Below, piece after piece: positions 18,401 through 25,774 of a stretch of DNA of 64,000 nucleotides. Positions within the stretch are counted from its first letter, which is position 1. Every line of letters starts with the position of its first letter. The DNA is from Pseudobutyrivibrio ruminis. GTDB taxonomy: Bacteria; Bacillota; Clostridia; Lachnospirales; Lachnospiraceae. Location of the stretch: positions 118,588 to 182,587 of the forward strand of contig SVES01000001.1 in assembly GCA_015057305.1 (NCBI GenBank), read 5' to 3'. The position numbers were made by a program, and so were the translations under genes. Below the pieces are notes generated by a model. That model saw only the letters and a program-made list of their open reading frames with translations, ran no database searches and was not told where the DNA came from.

Positions 18401-18495
18401 GGAATTTTGGTAGTTTCCAGTGCTTTATGCACCCTCTTTGCCACAAACATGTCCCGCTCTAAATGTCTGTAGCTAATAAACGCATCATATTTCAT
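15487..18495 (-). CDS. TIR domain - TM - beta-propeller membrane protein
   Basis: From the inner ATG (MKYDAFISYRHLERD; AGGAAG site eight bases upstream) the protein is about 1002 aa. Residues 1-140 are a TIR domain: DAFISYR box 1, RDQEELPIGSDLGSNIEAAL (BB-loop region), and SYWVMKEIDTF, where W87 and E91 fit the WxxxE/catalytic Glu pattern of NAD-hydrolysing TIRs. One TM follows (about 181-200, VSIAAGIAAVAVLFGAYTAY), then about 800 residues of WD40/PQQ-like propeller blades (NSIYIWDLETGDCLF, NLYVLDVSTGEDI, KLYVENLETGETE). The TIR would be cytoplasmic and the propeller outside. It lies 16 bp after recR in the dnaX-ybaB-recR run. Whether it is NADase, scaffold or sensor is not decided by sequence. 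Confidence 0.82.
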   Translation of the reverse strand: MKYDAFISYRHLERDMFVAKRVHKALETTKIPRKIQKEIGRKKIDRVFRDQEELPIGSDLGSNIEAALQEAAFLVVICSPQTKDSYWVMKEIDTFISMHGRENVLAVLVDGEPADSFPPQLLTDENGNPVEPLAADVRGASKKEVKRKLKTESLRLAASILHVDYDDLKQRHRERQMRRNVSIAAGIAAVAVLFGAYTAYNLSKINAEYQQKLINESKVLAATSLDILESGDSKTAALVAMEGLSTEENGRPYVSDSVYALSQALGTYNIGNQLSHDLVLSHDVNVDDFALNTEGTRAVSKDNDNSIYIWDLETGDCLFKKQTEIIDEDEDKIIALGYSGDLAIVASYNFVRGYKDDGTLGYEYKLDEKATFADVDIKGKYVALSISAFDHETFKFNNYLVLVDAATGKEYKRYDNLTQGTYGDEITYDDSYDRMLIEHTAGNDDEQNYVTCIDLKNDEIHDIPIERTVYIGGGFASDGDIVVSCMGYNDLLSGEDCNMIVTKCDPLTGDIKWTRELYYGGDILSTSYSHLILREFDLDGTSISQVLVNGIQNLYVLDVSTGEDICSVKTNGYIENIMASLNNAIMSIGTSDGKFYYYDGITGAIYNNFTVDVADSLIDFHYSNQVLVSKGFRSPNLTVMKFKTDDDYIVKYEMETGVYGGATASPSGDSFLIETSDGSMEDPVICRVFETKTGEEIGQINADDARYADSVYLDDDTIMIPTYDGRLHFYSIESKAAETLQVVEDMGTLNYAISNNNRYAVFTHDNSYYVVDTKEREIVYSGEADMRFWSLSISNDGKVIYGINVGSEAFRINSSTAKTKQIYKSKKIEAIFPSNDDNIIAVVTNEGKLYVENLETGETENVVEYYGDCYDYVKFSDDNNLLFLQGNDLYFKIYDRQQSKLVFLMDEQMNDLVNSCYDAESNTLSIYNDYDMFIIDLNSYGLLDHAEYGRLYIPQSQTIVSAFGTNLFEFKVKTQEDLIKEVKAKYGDAELSELQKLKYMVQ

Positions 18496-18511
18496 AACAT
18501 TCTTCCTTAAA

Positions 18512-19111
18512 TTATAGTTCTGTCCTACCATCAAGTGCCCTAAGCAATGTCACCTCATCTATGTACTCCAAGTTTCCGCCAACTGGAACGCCAGATGCTA
18601 TTCGGCTAACCTTTATGCCTGTAGGCTTTATGAGCTTGCTAATATAAGCGGCAGTAGTTTCCCCCTCCAAGGATGAATTAGTGGCAATAATTACCTCCTC
18701 AGCATCCACCTGCTGCAATCTAACCATTAGCTCTTTTAACTTTATATCGCCAGGTCCAATTCCCGCCATTGGGGATATGGCTCCATGTAACACATGGTAT
18801 ACTCCATCAAACTTACCCGTTTTTTCGTAGGCTGCCAAATCTCTAGTATCTTCTACAACCATTATGATATTTTGATTTCGCTTCGGATTTGAACATATTG
18901 GACAAAGCTCATCATCTGTTAAAGTGAAACATTGCTTACAATATCTAACATTTTTTCTAGCTTCAACAATGGCATTAGCCAGGTCATTTACCTTGTCCTC
19001 ATCCATTCCCAATATATGGAAAGCCAGCCTTTGGGCTGACTTACTTCCAATACTTGGCAAATCGCTAAGCTCTGCTATTAAATTGCTTATTTCTTTGCTG
19101 TAATATTCCAT
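18512..19111 (-). CDS. recR: Recombination mediator RecR
   Basis: A 199-aa RecR of normal length. It has an N-terminal helix-hairpin-helix (LSDLPSIGSKSAQRLAFHIL), a four-Cys zinc finger (CKQCFTLTDDELCPIC) and a Toprim domain (IIMVVEDTRDLAAYEKTG, then VIIATNSSLEGETTAAYI). It works with RecF/RecO to load RecA on gapped DNA. The order dnaX-ybaB-recR is conserved across bacteria; it starts 3 bp after ybaB. Confidence 0.96.
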   Translation of the reverse strand: MEYYSKEISNLIAELSDLPSIGSKSAQRLAFHILGMDEDKVNDLANAIVEARKNVRYCKQCFTLTDDELCPICSNPKRNQNIIMVVEDTRDLAAYEKTGKFDGVYHVLHGAISPMAGIGPGDIKLKELMVRLQQVDAEEVIIATNSSLEGETTAAYISKLIKPTGIKVSRIASGVPVGGNLEYIDEVTLLRALDGRTEL

Positions 19112-19114
19112 TAA

Positions 19115-19456
19115 TTAAAATCCTAATCCACCTGGCATCTTTGGCATAGATGCTGCTGTAATTTCATCAATCTTATGCAGTGCTTCATTTGTTGCAGCCA
19201 TAACAAGATCCTCAAGCATTTCAACATCCTCTGGATCAACAGCCTCTGGGTCAATATGTACCTTTGTAATTTCCTTTGAGCCTGTAACTGTTACCTCTAC
19301 AACACCGCCTCCAGCTGTGCCTGTTACCTCTGTTTCCTCAAGCTTTGCCTGAGCCTCTTCCATTTGACGCTGCATACGCTGAGCCTGCTTCATAAGGTTT
19401 GCCATATTGGCTCCACCCATTGCTCCTCCTGGAAATCCGCCTCTACCTTTTCCCAT
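19115..19456 (-). CDS. ybaB: YbaB/EbfC nucleoid-associated protein
   Basis: A 113-aa protein with a Gly-rich start (MGKGRGGFPGG), long helix NLMKQAQRMQRQMEEAQAKLEE, then GGVVEVTVTGSKEITKVHIDPEAV and a second helix. This is the YbaB/EbfC DNA-binding dimer family. Located between dnaX and recR as usual, with a strong TAGGAGG site. Confidence 0.95.
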   Translation of the reverse strand: MGKGRGGFPGGAMGGANMANLMKQAQRMQRQMEEAQAKLEETEVTGTAGGGVVEVTVTGSKEITKVHIDPEAVDPEDVEMLEDLVMAATNEALHKIDEITAASMPKMPGGLGF

Positions 19457-19469
19457 ATTTTTAATCCTC

Positions 19470-21062
19470 CTAATTATCTTCTGTTTCTATTTCAATCCCT
19501 TTACTAGCAAAGAAATCCACAACGTCTGTTTTTGTATCCTGTGAATTTACTCCGCTGGAATTAATTTCAACTTTAATCTTTACTGTTTTATTAATCATTT
19601 CCTGGATGGCTAATTCTATTTCATTAATTACCTCTGGCCTATTTAGAAAATCTCCAGCCATTCGCTCCGAGCCTTGTGGTTGATCATATATGATTACCAG
19701 CTCACCCTTGTCATTTACAGTTCGCATATTTGCCTGTTTTAAATATGTCTTTATATTTACAGGCAATTTTCCAAGCAACATGCTCCACTTAGAAACAATC
19801 TGCTGCACTTCTTCTGGAATAGCTGCAGGAAGTGGCTCTTTTTTTGCTGGAGCTAAACTGGGTGCTGATGCCTGACTTGTAGATTGAGGTGCCATTACAA
19901 CTGGAACACCCTTTTCCAGCTTTTTTTCAAGGTTTGCCATTCTGTTATTAAGTGCTGATATGTCTTGCTCCATTTCTGGCTTGCACAATTTAATAAGTGC
20001 AATTTCAATAAGAACTCTCTTTCCAGTAGCATATTTTATTTCATTTGATAAAGCTGACAGGACTTGAATGTATCTCATTAGAATCTCCGTGTCAACCATA
20101 TTTGCCTCTTCTTTTAACAAGGCTATGTTATCAGACGACATTTCCAACACTTCTTCCATATCATCTGAGCTTTTTAACAGCATTAGATTTCGTAGATACC
20201 ATGTGAAATCTACCACAAACTGATTTAAGTCTCGCCCCTGGGTAATTATTTCTTCAAGGGTGTTTATACACTGTGTTACCTCTCCACCTACAATATTGCG
20301 AAGTAATCTGGAAAATACCTCTGTATCTATGGCGCCTAACACCTTTAACACATTATCGTATGTAAGAGTTTGCCCAATATAAAATGCTATGCACTGATCC
20401 AAAAGGCTTAGGCCGTCACGCATAGACCCATCTGCGGCCTTTGCGATGTAGCGAATTGCCTTATCCTCTACATCAACGCCCTCTTTGTCCATTAACTCCT
20501 TTAGTCTTGATGCAATAGTATCAATTGAAATACGGTGAAAATCATATCTCTGGCATCGGCTAAGGATAGTGATTGGAATCTTGTGCACTTCTGTTGTAGC
20601 TAGAATAAACACAACATAAGAAGGTGGCTCCTCCAAGGTCTTAAGCAAAGCATTGAATGCGCCCACAGAAAGCATGTGAACCTCATCAATAATATAGACT
20701 TTGTATTTACCTTCTGTAGGAGGGTATGCCACCTCCTCTACTATCTGTCGGATGCTATCTACACCATTGTTCGAAGCAGCATCCATCTCTATAACATTTA
20801 GGGAGTTGCCTGCTGTAATTGCCTTACACATAGCACACTCCATGCAAGGACATCCGTCCTTAGGATTTTCACAGTTAAGGGTTCTAGCAAGAATTTTTGC
20901 CACAGTTGTCTTACCTGTACCCCTTGTTCCTGTAAAAAGATATGCATGTCCTATACGGTCACTTTTTATCTGGTTTTGAAGAGTTGTAACAATATGGTCT
21001 TGTCCCTTAACATCCTCAAAAACTTGTGGTCTAAACTTTCTATATAATGCCATATAAGACAT
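19470..21062 (-). CDS. dnaX: DNA polymerase III subunit gamma/tau
   Basis: A 530-aa clamp-loader ATPase. It shows GTRGTGKTT (Walker A, about 44-52), a zinc module (CENPKDGCPCMECAMC), DEVHMLS (Walker B), LEEPPSYVVFILATTE and sensor SRCQRYDFHR. The C-terminal region (about 375-530) with a Pro/Ala linker and an acidic tail corresponds to the tau-like part. It is part of the replicative clamp loader and starts the dnaX-ybaB-recR-TIR series, 29 bp after pfkA. I did not find an obvious frameshift signal for a separate gamma form. Confidence 0.96.
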   Translation of the reverse strand: MSYMALYRKFRPQVFEDVKGQDHIVTTLQNQIKSDRIGHAYLFTGTRGTGKTTVAKILARTLNCENPKDGCPCMECAMCKAITAGNSLNVIEMDAASNNGVDSIRQIVEEVAYPPTEGKYKVYIIDEVHMLSVGAFNALLKTLEEPPSYVVFILATTEVHKIPITILSRCQRYDFHRISIDTIASRLKELMDKEGVDVEDKAIRYIAKAADGSMRDGLSLLDQCIAFYIGQTLTYDNVLKVLGAIDTEVFSRLLRNIVGGEVTQCINTLEEIITQGRDLNQFVVDFTWYLRNLMLLKSSDDMEEVLEMSSDNIALLKEEANMVDTEILMRYIQVLSALSNEIKYATGKRVLIEIALIKLCKPEMEQDISALNNRMANLEKKLEKGVPVVMAPQSTSQASAPSLAPAKKEPLPAAIPEEVQQIVSKWSMLLGKLPVNIKTYLKQANMRTVNDKGELVIIYDQPQGSERMAGDFLNRPEVINEIELAIQEMINKTVKIKVEINSSGVNSQDTKTDVVDFFASKGIEIETEDN

Positions 21063-21090
21063 AACAATTACCTACCCTTTTTTAATACTT

Positions 21091-22164
21091 TTAGTCGCCA
21101 AAGCTTATGCCTATGCGCTTGGCTTCTTCTATCATCTGACAATCAGGCTCAACTACCTTAAGCTTTCCAGCCACCTTTTCTAGTGGAATTCTTTTTGTCT
21201 TGCCATCCACCATAGCAATCATATTTCCAAAATCCCCATCCATAATAGCCTGAGCTGCCGCAGAACCCAGTCTTGTACAAAGGACTCTATCATAAGGATC
21301 TGGGCTACCGCCACGCTGCATATGGCCTGGAACTGTAACACGCACTTCGATACCTGTTTCCTTCTGGATTCTATCAGCAATTTCATAAGAAACTGAAGGA
21401 TACTTAGAATTTTCTAATTTCTTTTTATAATCTTTTTTGGATAGCTTTGCATCCTCTTTTGATATGGCACCCTCTGCTACAGCTAAAATTGTAAAGCCCT
21501 TGCCTTCCTCTGTTCTATGATTTATAGCCTTTACAACTTTTTTAATATCATAAGGAATCTCTGGAAGCAGAATTATATCTGCACCTGATGCAACACCTGC
21601 GTAAAGTGTAAGCCAGCCTACCTTGTGACCCATAACCTCTACAATGAACACGCGGCTATGAGATGAGGCTGTAGTATGGATACAGTCAATAGTGTTGCAT
21701 GCAATATCAATAGCACTCTGGAAACCAAATGTTACATCTGTTCCAAAAATATCATTATCAATTGTCTTTGGAAGATGAATAATGTTAAGCCCCTCTTCTC
21801 TGAGAAGATTTGCTGTCTTTTGAGTTCCATTACCACCAAGGATAACCAAGCAGTTAAGATTTAGCTTATAGTAATTGGACTTCATAGCCTCCACTTTATC
21901 TAGTCCGTTCTCATCTGGCTCACGCATGAGCTTGAATGGCTGACGGCTAGAGCCTAAGATTGTACCACCACGTGTCAATATTCCTGAAAAATCTGAGCTT
22001 GTGAGAAGTCTATAGTCTCCGTAAATCAAACCCTTGTACCCATTAAAGAAGCCATAAACCTCCAGGTCCTTCACATTTGCTGCCAATCCCTTGACAACAC
22101 CTCTCATGGCTGCGTTTAAAGCCTGACAATCACCACCACTTGTAAGCATTCCAATTCTAAGCAT
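21091..22164 (-). CDS. pfkA: Phosphofructokinase with mixed ATP/PPi signature
   Basis: A 357-aa PFK. Motifs: LTSGGDCQALNA (N-terminal phosphate loop), GGNGTQKTAN where ATP-PFKs have GGDGS, PKTIDNDIFGTD where ATP-PFKs have GTIDND, and a C-terminal VTVPGHMQRGGSPDPYDR. The Lys in PKTIDND is typical of PPi-using and mixed-substrate (group III) enzymes, while Gly in GGNGT is ATP-permissive; Asn replaces the usual Mg-binding Asp. The enzyme makes fructose 1,6-bisphosphate; phosphoryl donor uncertain. Good AAGGAG site; lies between pepD and dnaX. Confidence 0.9.
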   Translation of the reverse strand: MLRIGMLTSGGDCQALNAAMRGVVKGLAANVKDLEVYGFFNGYKGLIYGDYRLLTSSDFSGILTRGGTILGSSRQPFKLMREPDENGLDKVEAMKSNYYKLNLNCLVILGGNGTQKTANLLREEGLNIIHLPKTIDNDIFGTDVTFGFQSAIDIACNTIDCIHTTASSHSRVFIVEVMGHKVGWLTLYAGVASGADIILLPEIPYDIKKVVKAINHRTEEGKGFTILAVAEGAISKEDAKLSKKDYKKKLENSKYPSVSYEIADRIQKETGIEVRVTVPGHMQRGGSPDPYDRVLCTRLGSAAAQAIMDGDFGNMIAMVDGKTKRIPLEKVAGKLKVVEPDCQMIEEAKRIGISFGD

Positions 22165-22193
22165 AGTCCTTCTCCTTCCTGTAAACCCCTGTT

Positions 22194-23630
22194 TTACTTG
22201 GATGTTTCTATTACTTTTCTTACATAGTTATATATTCTCTCTGTAGAAGCAATTCCAAGTCGCTCCTTTGGAGTATGAATATCGTAAAGCTCTGGACCGA
22301 TTGATACCGCATCAAGTCCTGGTAGCTTAGATGCCAATAGTCCGCACTCTACACCTGCGTGCATTGTCTCAACAATTGCATCCTCGCCCGTCATTTCTTT
22401 ATATAAAGCTACGAGCTCATCTCTGAATGTAGATTCACGCTTGAACTCCCATGCTGGATACTCGCCATGAGTAGATGTCTTGCAACCAAAGCCTTCAGCA
22501 ATCATTCTTACCTTACGCATAAGTGCTGCCTTAGCACTATCAACAGAACTTCTAAGTGAGAATGAGAACTTAAGCTCATCCTCAAGTAAGTTAAGGATGC
22601 CTAAGTTTAATGAAGTTTCAACTAAGCCCTCAATATCGTGGCTCATTGCCTGAACACCGTTTGGTAAAGAAAGGATGAGCTGTACCATCTTTCTTGTATC
22701 TGCTGCATTTACGCCATCTACAACTACATTTCCCTCCGATTTGATTTCGATTTTCATATCTGGGTCAGTAACTGCGTACTCGTTCTTGATAGCTGCTGCT
22801 TCTGCTTCCATAGCCTTAATAGCTTCAGCGCTTGTCACTACCTTCGCTGTAGTTGCTCGTGGAATAGCATTGTCCTTTGTGCCACCCACGTAATCTGCTA
22901 GGCAAACATCTGCTGCATCAATACCTGCTGCAAGGATTCTGTTTACCATCTGTGTGGCATTTGCTCTACCTCTGATTATTTCTGTACCTGAATGTCCACC
23001 AGTGCAATCCTTTACCTCAACTGAAACTAGTGCACCCTTAACTGATTCTTTCTTAAATGGGTACTCAATATCCATTCTGCATCCGCCAGCACATCCGCTA
23101 AGAAAATGTCCCTCTTCCTCTGAATCAAGGTTAAGCATCTTGCGGCCCTTGAGCATAGATACATCGATGCCTGCTGCACCTTCCATGCCTACTTCCTCAG
23201 AAACTGTGATAATCACCTCTAAGCGTGGATGCTTAAGTGTGTCATCCTCTAGGATTGCAAGTGCCATAGCTACCGCTATACCGTCATCGCCCCCAAGAGT
23301 TGTGCCCTTAGCTGTAACAAAGCCATCTACTACCTCTAGGTCTAAGCCCTCTGTAAGCATATCCTTTTTGCAATCTGGATCCTGCTCTGCCACCATATCC
23401 ATGTGGCCCTGAAGGATAAGTGGAGCAACATTTTCCATTCCTTCAGATGCTTCCTTAATCATTATTACGTTGTAAAGATTATCTGTATAATATTCAAGGT
23501 TATGAGCCTTAGCAAATTCTACAAGATATGCACTAATCTTTTCTTCGTGATAACTTGGATGGGGAATTCCACAAATCTCCTCAAAATAATGAAATACTCT
23601 TTCTGGCTCTAAACCTGCTAAAACTGCCAT
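22194..23630 (-). CDS. pepD: Aminoacyl-histidine dipeptidase (PepD, M20)
   Basis: A 478-aa M20C metallopeptidase, cytosolic. Visible: GIPHPSYHEEKIS, LQGHMDMVAEQ (metal His/Asp), LGGDDGIAVAMALAIL (bridging Asp), SEEVGMEGAAGID (catalytic and metal Glu), LDSEEEG and the C-terminal His in DIHTPKERLGI. It cleaves Xaa-His and other dipeptides, supporting amino-acid salvage. Length matches PepD. Start has AAAGGAAG upstream; 30 bp gap to pfkA. Confidence 0.93.
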   Translation of the reverse strand: MAVLAGLEPERVFHYFEEICGIPHPSYHEEKISAYLVEFAKAHNLEYYTDNLYNVIMIKEASEGMENVAPLILQGHMDMVAEQDPDCKKDMLTEGLDLEVVDGFVTAKGTTLGGDDGIAVAMALAILEDDTLKHPRLEVIITVSEEVGMEGAAGIDVSMLKGRKMLNLDSEEEGHFLSGCAGGCRMDIEYPFKKESVKGALVSVEVKDCTGGHSGTEIIRGRANATQMVNRILAAGIDAADVCLADYVGGTKDNAIPRATTAKVVTSAEAIKAMEAEAAAIKNEYAVTDPDMKIEIKSEGNVVVDGVNAADTRKMVQLILSLPNGVQAMSHDIEGLVETSLNLGILNLLEDELKFSFSLRSSVDSAKAALMRKVRMIAEGFGCKTSTHGEYPAWEFKRESTFRDELVALYKEMTGEDAIVETMHAGVECGLLASKLPGLDAVSIGPELYDIHTPKERLGIASTERIYNYVRKVIETSK

Positions 23631-23695
23631 TTTATTACTCTTCCTTTCTATCTTAACATCTATTCAAAATCCCCATTCGTAAAATCATAATTACA

Positions 23696-24961
23696 TTAAT
23701 TTTGCTCTGAATAGATGCCATACTCGCAGCCTATATTATAAGCCTCCATATCATCCACAAGCTCCCATTTCCACTCAGCCTTTTTGTTAGCTGTAGTGTC
23801 CTTGGTCTTGAGAATTTTCTTATATAGCTTTATCTCACCTGTACCATTACCGCCATTCCAAAGATTATTATGGCGCTTTTCACCGTTTGGTGCCTCGTAA
23901 TTAATAAGAAGCATATCCTTCTTATTACAGGTGATTTTCGCTTCAAGCTTGGCAAGAGGTGTTTCCTGGGTGATTTCCCATACTACCTGCTCACCCTCTG
24001 TATTGCAATTGAAATCTGTGCTAGTAAGAGTCCAAAACCGGGAGAAGTTAAACTCGTAAGGCTGTCCCTCGTACCAAAAAGCTCCAAGAATTACATCATC
24101 AAAGCTATGTCCCGTTCTTACCTTAGGACGGCCTCCTCCTATATCAAATGCGCTATTTTCAAGCCATTTGCCGGAAATTTTACTCTTAAGATGTGAGGAC
24201 GCAAGCCATACCCATGGTGATGTGAAATCCTTACCCCAGTTTTTATCTGCATAACCATAGCAGCTTTCTGGACTAACTTCATATTCTACACCATCTAGTA
24301 TAACCGAACCACTATACAATGTCTTCATGCCCTCTGCATGCCAAAACATTTCAAATGCCTCAATCTCTCGTGATGCCCAGCCTGCGCCATAGCCCACGTT
24401 AAAAGCTATCTGTTTTTCCAGGTTTAAGTCCCAAACCATCTTGCCAGCCTGGCACATCCACTCAGGGTGAGCCTTAACGTCTTCTTCGGTAACCTCTACC
24501 TTTCCAAGTGTACGGCTCTCTGAGCAAAAACAATCCTCTGCGCTAATAAGAAATGGCACATCCTCTTTTATATTGACCTTGTTCCAACCAAAGAAGCGGT
24601 GCATCTGCTTAGCGCCTTCGCCCCAACAGCCAACCTTTACCATCATGTAAGATGGCTTGATATTTGATGCTTTATTTTCTGGAAGCTGCCCAAATACTGG
24701 CTCGTCTCCACCTAATGCTGGATTGATTGTGAAAAATTCTATAAAGAAGGCTTTCTCCTCACCTGTCTTTTTATTTTTGCCAGTGAAGCTGTGCCACCAC
24801 CAATCATAACCCTCGCTTGCAAGAGCACCCTTTAGCATAAAATCATCTCTTGTTATATCCGAATGGTTAAAGCTATGCTCAATAAGCTTGTCCTTTACAT
24901 CAAGCCCATCAATTTTTTCAAGAACTGTCTCCCCGATTTGACTAAGTTTCTCTTTTACCAT
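23696..24961 (-). CDS. Tocopherol-cyclase-like protein
   Basis: A 421-aa protein rich in Trp and Tyr with the features of the tocopherol cyclase family: GYDWWWHSFTG near the start, a central YGYADKNWGKDFTSPWVWLASSHL, and lipocalin-like strands in the second half (FSRFWTLTSTDF, VVWEITQETPLAKLEAKITC). No signal peptide. Tocopherol synthesis is not expected in an anaerobic Firmicute, so the substrate is unknown; related proteins occur in Lachnospiraceae. Monocistronic-looking, between greA and pepD, with GGGGAAA seven bases before ATG. Confidence 0.75.
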   Translation of the reverse strand: MVKEKLSQIGETVLEKIDGLDVKDKLIEHSFNHSDITRDDFMLKGALASEGYDWWWHSFTGKNKKTGEEKAFFIEFFTINPALGGDEPVFGQLPENKASNIKPSYMMVKVGCWGEGAKQMHRFFGWNKVNIKEDVPFLISAEDCFCSESRTLGKVEVTEEDVKAHPEWMCQAGKMVWDLNLEKQIAFNVGYGAGWASREIEAFEMFWHAEGMKTLYSGSVILDGVEYEVSPESCYGYADKNWGKDFTSPWVWLASSHLKSKISGKWLENSAFDIGGGRPKVRTGHSFDDVILGAFWYEGQPYEFNFSRFWTLTSTDFNCNTEGEQVVWEITQETPLAKLEAKITCNKKDMLLINYEAPNGEKRHNNLWNGGNGTGEIKLYKKILKTKDTTANKKAEWKWELVDDMEAYNIGCEYGIYSEQN

Positions 24962-25040
24962 AATTTTTTCCCCATTTTCTCATAAAAATCTAATATAAAT
25001 ATACCATTTATTGGGGGTAAATTCTATTCTGAAAGTACAA

Positions 25041-25067
25041 GAAAAAAGCTGCCCAATTTAAGCAGCT
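25041..25067 (-). terminator. Terminator after greA
   Basis: On the minus strand AGCTGC-TTAAATTGG-GCAGCT followed by TTTTTTC, 12 bp after the greA stop. Confidence 0.75.
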
Positions 25068-25078
25068 ATTGTTTGACT

Positions 25079-25582
25079 TTAATATCTCTTTATTTTGTCA
25101 TCCTCATCTGTTGTTGATTTGTCAATCAACCTAATTTCCACTTCGTAGGAATAATCATCGTTTACTTTTACCATGACTTTGTCTCCTACATGTTTGCCAC
25201 GTATCGCAGCTCCCAGTGGTGATTCTATGGAAATTAGACCTTTAAGTGAATTACCGCGGATGCTTGTTACAAGCTTGTAGGTTTCCTCACAATCGTCCTC
25301 TGGAATATAGATTGTAACTGTGTTATTGATTCCTACCTCGTCATCGGCACTGCTATCATCCACTACCTCTGCAAACTTTAACATCTTCTCTAAATAGCGG
25401 ATGCGGCTATCATTCATGTTCTTGGCACGCTTTGCCTCATGGTACTCAAAATTCTCCGACAAATCTCCCTGAGCTCTTGTCTCCTTAACTTCTTCAAGAA
25501 GCTTTGGACGAAGCACCAGCTTACGCTCATCTATCTCTGCCTGAATCTTTTCTATATCACCCTTTGTAAGTCTCTCTCCCAT
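25079..25582 (-). CDS. greA: Transcript cleavage factor GreA
   Basis: A 167-aa Gre factor. The N-terminal coiled coil carries the tip motif GDLSENFEYHEAK with the Asp and Glu that chelate Mg in the RNA polymerase secondary channel. The C-terminal FKBP-like domain has INNTVTIYIPEDDCEETYKLV and ISIESPLGAAIRGKHVGDKV. It rescues backtracked polymerase. The site CAAGGAGG lies seven bases before ATG. It follows the NUDIX fragment and terminates at a stem-loop. Confidence 0.93.
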   Translation of the reverse strand: MGERLTKGDIEKIQAEIDERKLVLRPKLLEEVKETRAQGDLSENFEYHEAKRAKNMNDSRIRYLEKMLKFAEVVDDSSADDEVGINNTVTIYIPEDDCEETYKLVTSIRGNSLKGLISIESPLGAAIRGKHVGDKVMVKVNDDYSYEVEIRLIDKSTTDEDDKIKRY

Positions 25583-25603
25583 TTGTTGTCCTCCTTGATA
25601 TAT

Positions 25604-25774
25604 TTATTCTACCACAACTTCCATCTTTCCTTTAGCCCAATCTGTAATTGCCATTGCATCTGGAGCAAACAAATCTGCTGGGATATCCTGTGGGTCAAAA
25701 AATCTATGTTCAAACACCTCGGATTCATCACATTCAGCTCTGCCTAAACTGTATGGATTTGAGGGATATTTCAT
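25604..25774 (-). pseudogene. C-terminal stub of a NUDIX hydrolase
   Basis: A 56-codon frame absent from the track: MKYPSNPYSLGRAECDESEV then FEHRFFDPQDIPADLFAPD, ending DWAKGKMEVVVE. The ...DESEVFEHRFFDPQDIP... pattern is the C-terminal part of NUDIX hydrolases (E-x-RFF-x-x-x-D-I-P); the NUDIX box itself is missing. Its only ATG overlaps the GH127 stop (ATGA), so it could still be translated by coupling. I read it as a gene truncated when the glycan locus was inserted. Confidence 0.7.

Noticed and set aside
22954-23412. Plus-strand ORF of 152 aa
   Set aside because: Shadow of pepD: Ser/Pro-rich low-complexity translation opposite conserved metal-binding motifs.
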